Assembly (NCBI GenBank): GCA_031177355.1
Contig: JAPSGR010000004.1
Location: 27,673 to 91,672, forward strand
Direction of reading: 5' to 3'
Length of the DNA: 64,000 nt
From: Candidatus Nitrosocosmicus sp.
GTDB taxonomy: Archaea > Thermoproteota > Nitrososphaeria > Nitrososphaerales > Nitrososphaeraceae
Of this stretch, positions 63,293 through 64,000 are shown piece by piece (positions within the stretch are counted from its first letter, which is position 1; the number at the start of each line of letters is the position of its first letter). The position numbers and the translations under genes are program-made. The notes under the pieces were generated by a model. The model worked only from the letters and a program-made list of their open reading frames with translations, made no database searches and was not told the origin of the DNA.

Positions 63293-63481
63293 TCAAGAGT
63301 CGATCAGTAAAAATGATAAGAACTCACTCCCATAAAGTTTTGTGAATCTTGTATATAAGAGGAGACAGTTTTTAGTATCAAAAGTAATTAGCCTTGATTG
63401 ATCGGTTAAAGAATAGTAACAGCAACAATTTACCCTATTTCCGCACATTAAGCATTTTTTGTTCTCGTGTGGTAAGTTCAT
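63293..63481 (-). CDS. Small protein resembling the zinc-finger-like N-terminal module of the 59035..60516 kinase (standalone or remnant)
   Basis: CLMCGNRVNCCCYYSLTDQSRLITFDTKNCLLLYTRFTKLYGSEFLSFLL aligns by eye with CYLCGRKVEVAENIYSSDIDTVTEKYYHRNCLLLRGRLDKVYGDRLIDFF. Confidence 0.55.
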   Translation of the reverse strand: MNLPHENKKCLMCGNRVNCCCYYSLTDQSRLITFDTKNCLLLYTRFTKLYGSEFLSFLLIDS

Positions 63482-63538
63482 AATTTACCGTCCCATTGAT
63501 CAATTGAAATTATCGTATAAAAATGAAATAGTAGACAG

Positions 63539-63703
63539 CTATCGTCTTTTCAGAGGGTAAGGAAAAAATGCCGATATACTCTTGTATCTATATGCATAAT
63601 CTTCGATTGTCTTAATCTGGTTCGCATCAAGATTGCTTTCCAAATTTTTATCTTTTATATTACCTTCAAGTACTGAGACTATTTCTTTAATGATTTTGTC
63701 CAT
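63539..63703 (-). CDS. Hypothetical 54-aa protein, not in supplied ORF track
   Basis: Reverse complement: MDKIIKEIVSVLEGNIKDKNLESNLDANQIKTIEDYAYRYKSISAFFPYPLKRR*. Confidence 0.4.
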   Translation of the reverse strand: MDKIIKEIVSVLEGNIKDKNLESNLDANQIKTIEDYAYRYKSISAFFPYPLKRR

Positions 63704-64000
63704 ATAAGTATAACTCATTTATAAAACTTATGAGTTATCCTTATAGTAACAATGTTCAAGAAAAAGCTTAAAATCAAATCAAATATCAAATTTTCGAATT
63801 TATCCTTAATAATCAAATTTTTTTTTAATGCTCTAGATTATACTAGATCACTCTAGAGTAACGTGTTTATTCTATTTATGGATTTATTTTCCTAAAATTA
63901 AATAACTTGACGACATCTTTTTCTCTGAAATCTATTACTCTCAAGTTATGGTTTAGCCCGATAAAAGTTCACAAATCTGAGAATTCATATTTAGCTTAAA

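Overview
The window is a 64 kb chromosomal segment of an ammonia-oxidising thaumarchaeon (Nitrososphaeria). AT-rich sequence and the amo layout suggest a Nitrosocosmicus-like group I.1b lineage; that placement is inference. Marker content: amoX, amoA and amoB (amoC is not in the window), 4-hydroxybutyryl-CoA dehydratase, SRP 7S RNA, thermosome, FtsY, prefoldin, ribosomal proteins L32e, L19e, L11, S13 and S4, Spt5, ATP-dependent DNA ligase, PdxST, a 2-oxoacid:ferredoxin oxidoreductase, PEPCK and archaeal GAPDH. Three tRNA loci are visible: intronless Thr(GGT), intron-containing Leu(TAA), and a probable Gln interrupted at several places. I see no CRISPR array, transposase or integrase. The most interesting parts are: (a) a TerY-type vWA / Ser-Thr kinase / PP2C operon at 24.1-27.2 kb with a convergent TPR membrane protein; (b) a signalling and peptide-ligase island at 57.3-63.7 kb with a response regulator, MvdD-like ATP-grasp ligase, histidine kinase, ParA/MinD-like ATPase and polytopic membrane protein. 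In (b) the kinase has an in-frame zinc-finger-like upstream extension without a canonical start codon, and a similar module occurs as a separate small ORF at 63.3-63.5 kb. Other notable items are a 59-aa Cys-rich ORF next to amoB that is missing from the ORF track, a perfect inverted repeat overlapping the amoX start codon, and an FtsY whose acidic domain lies at the C-terminus.
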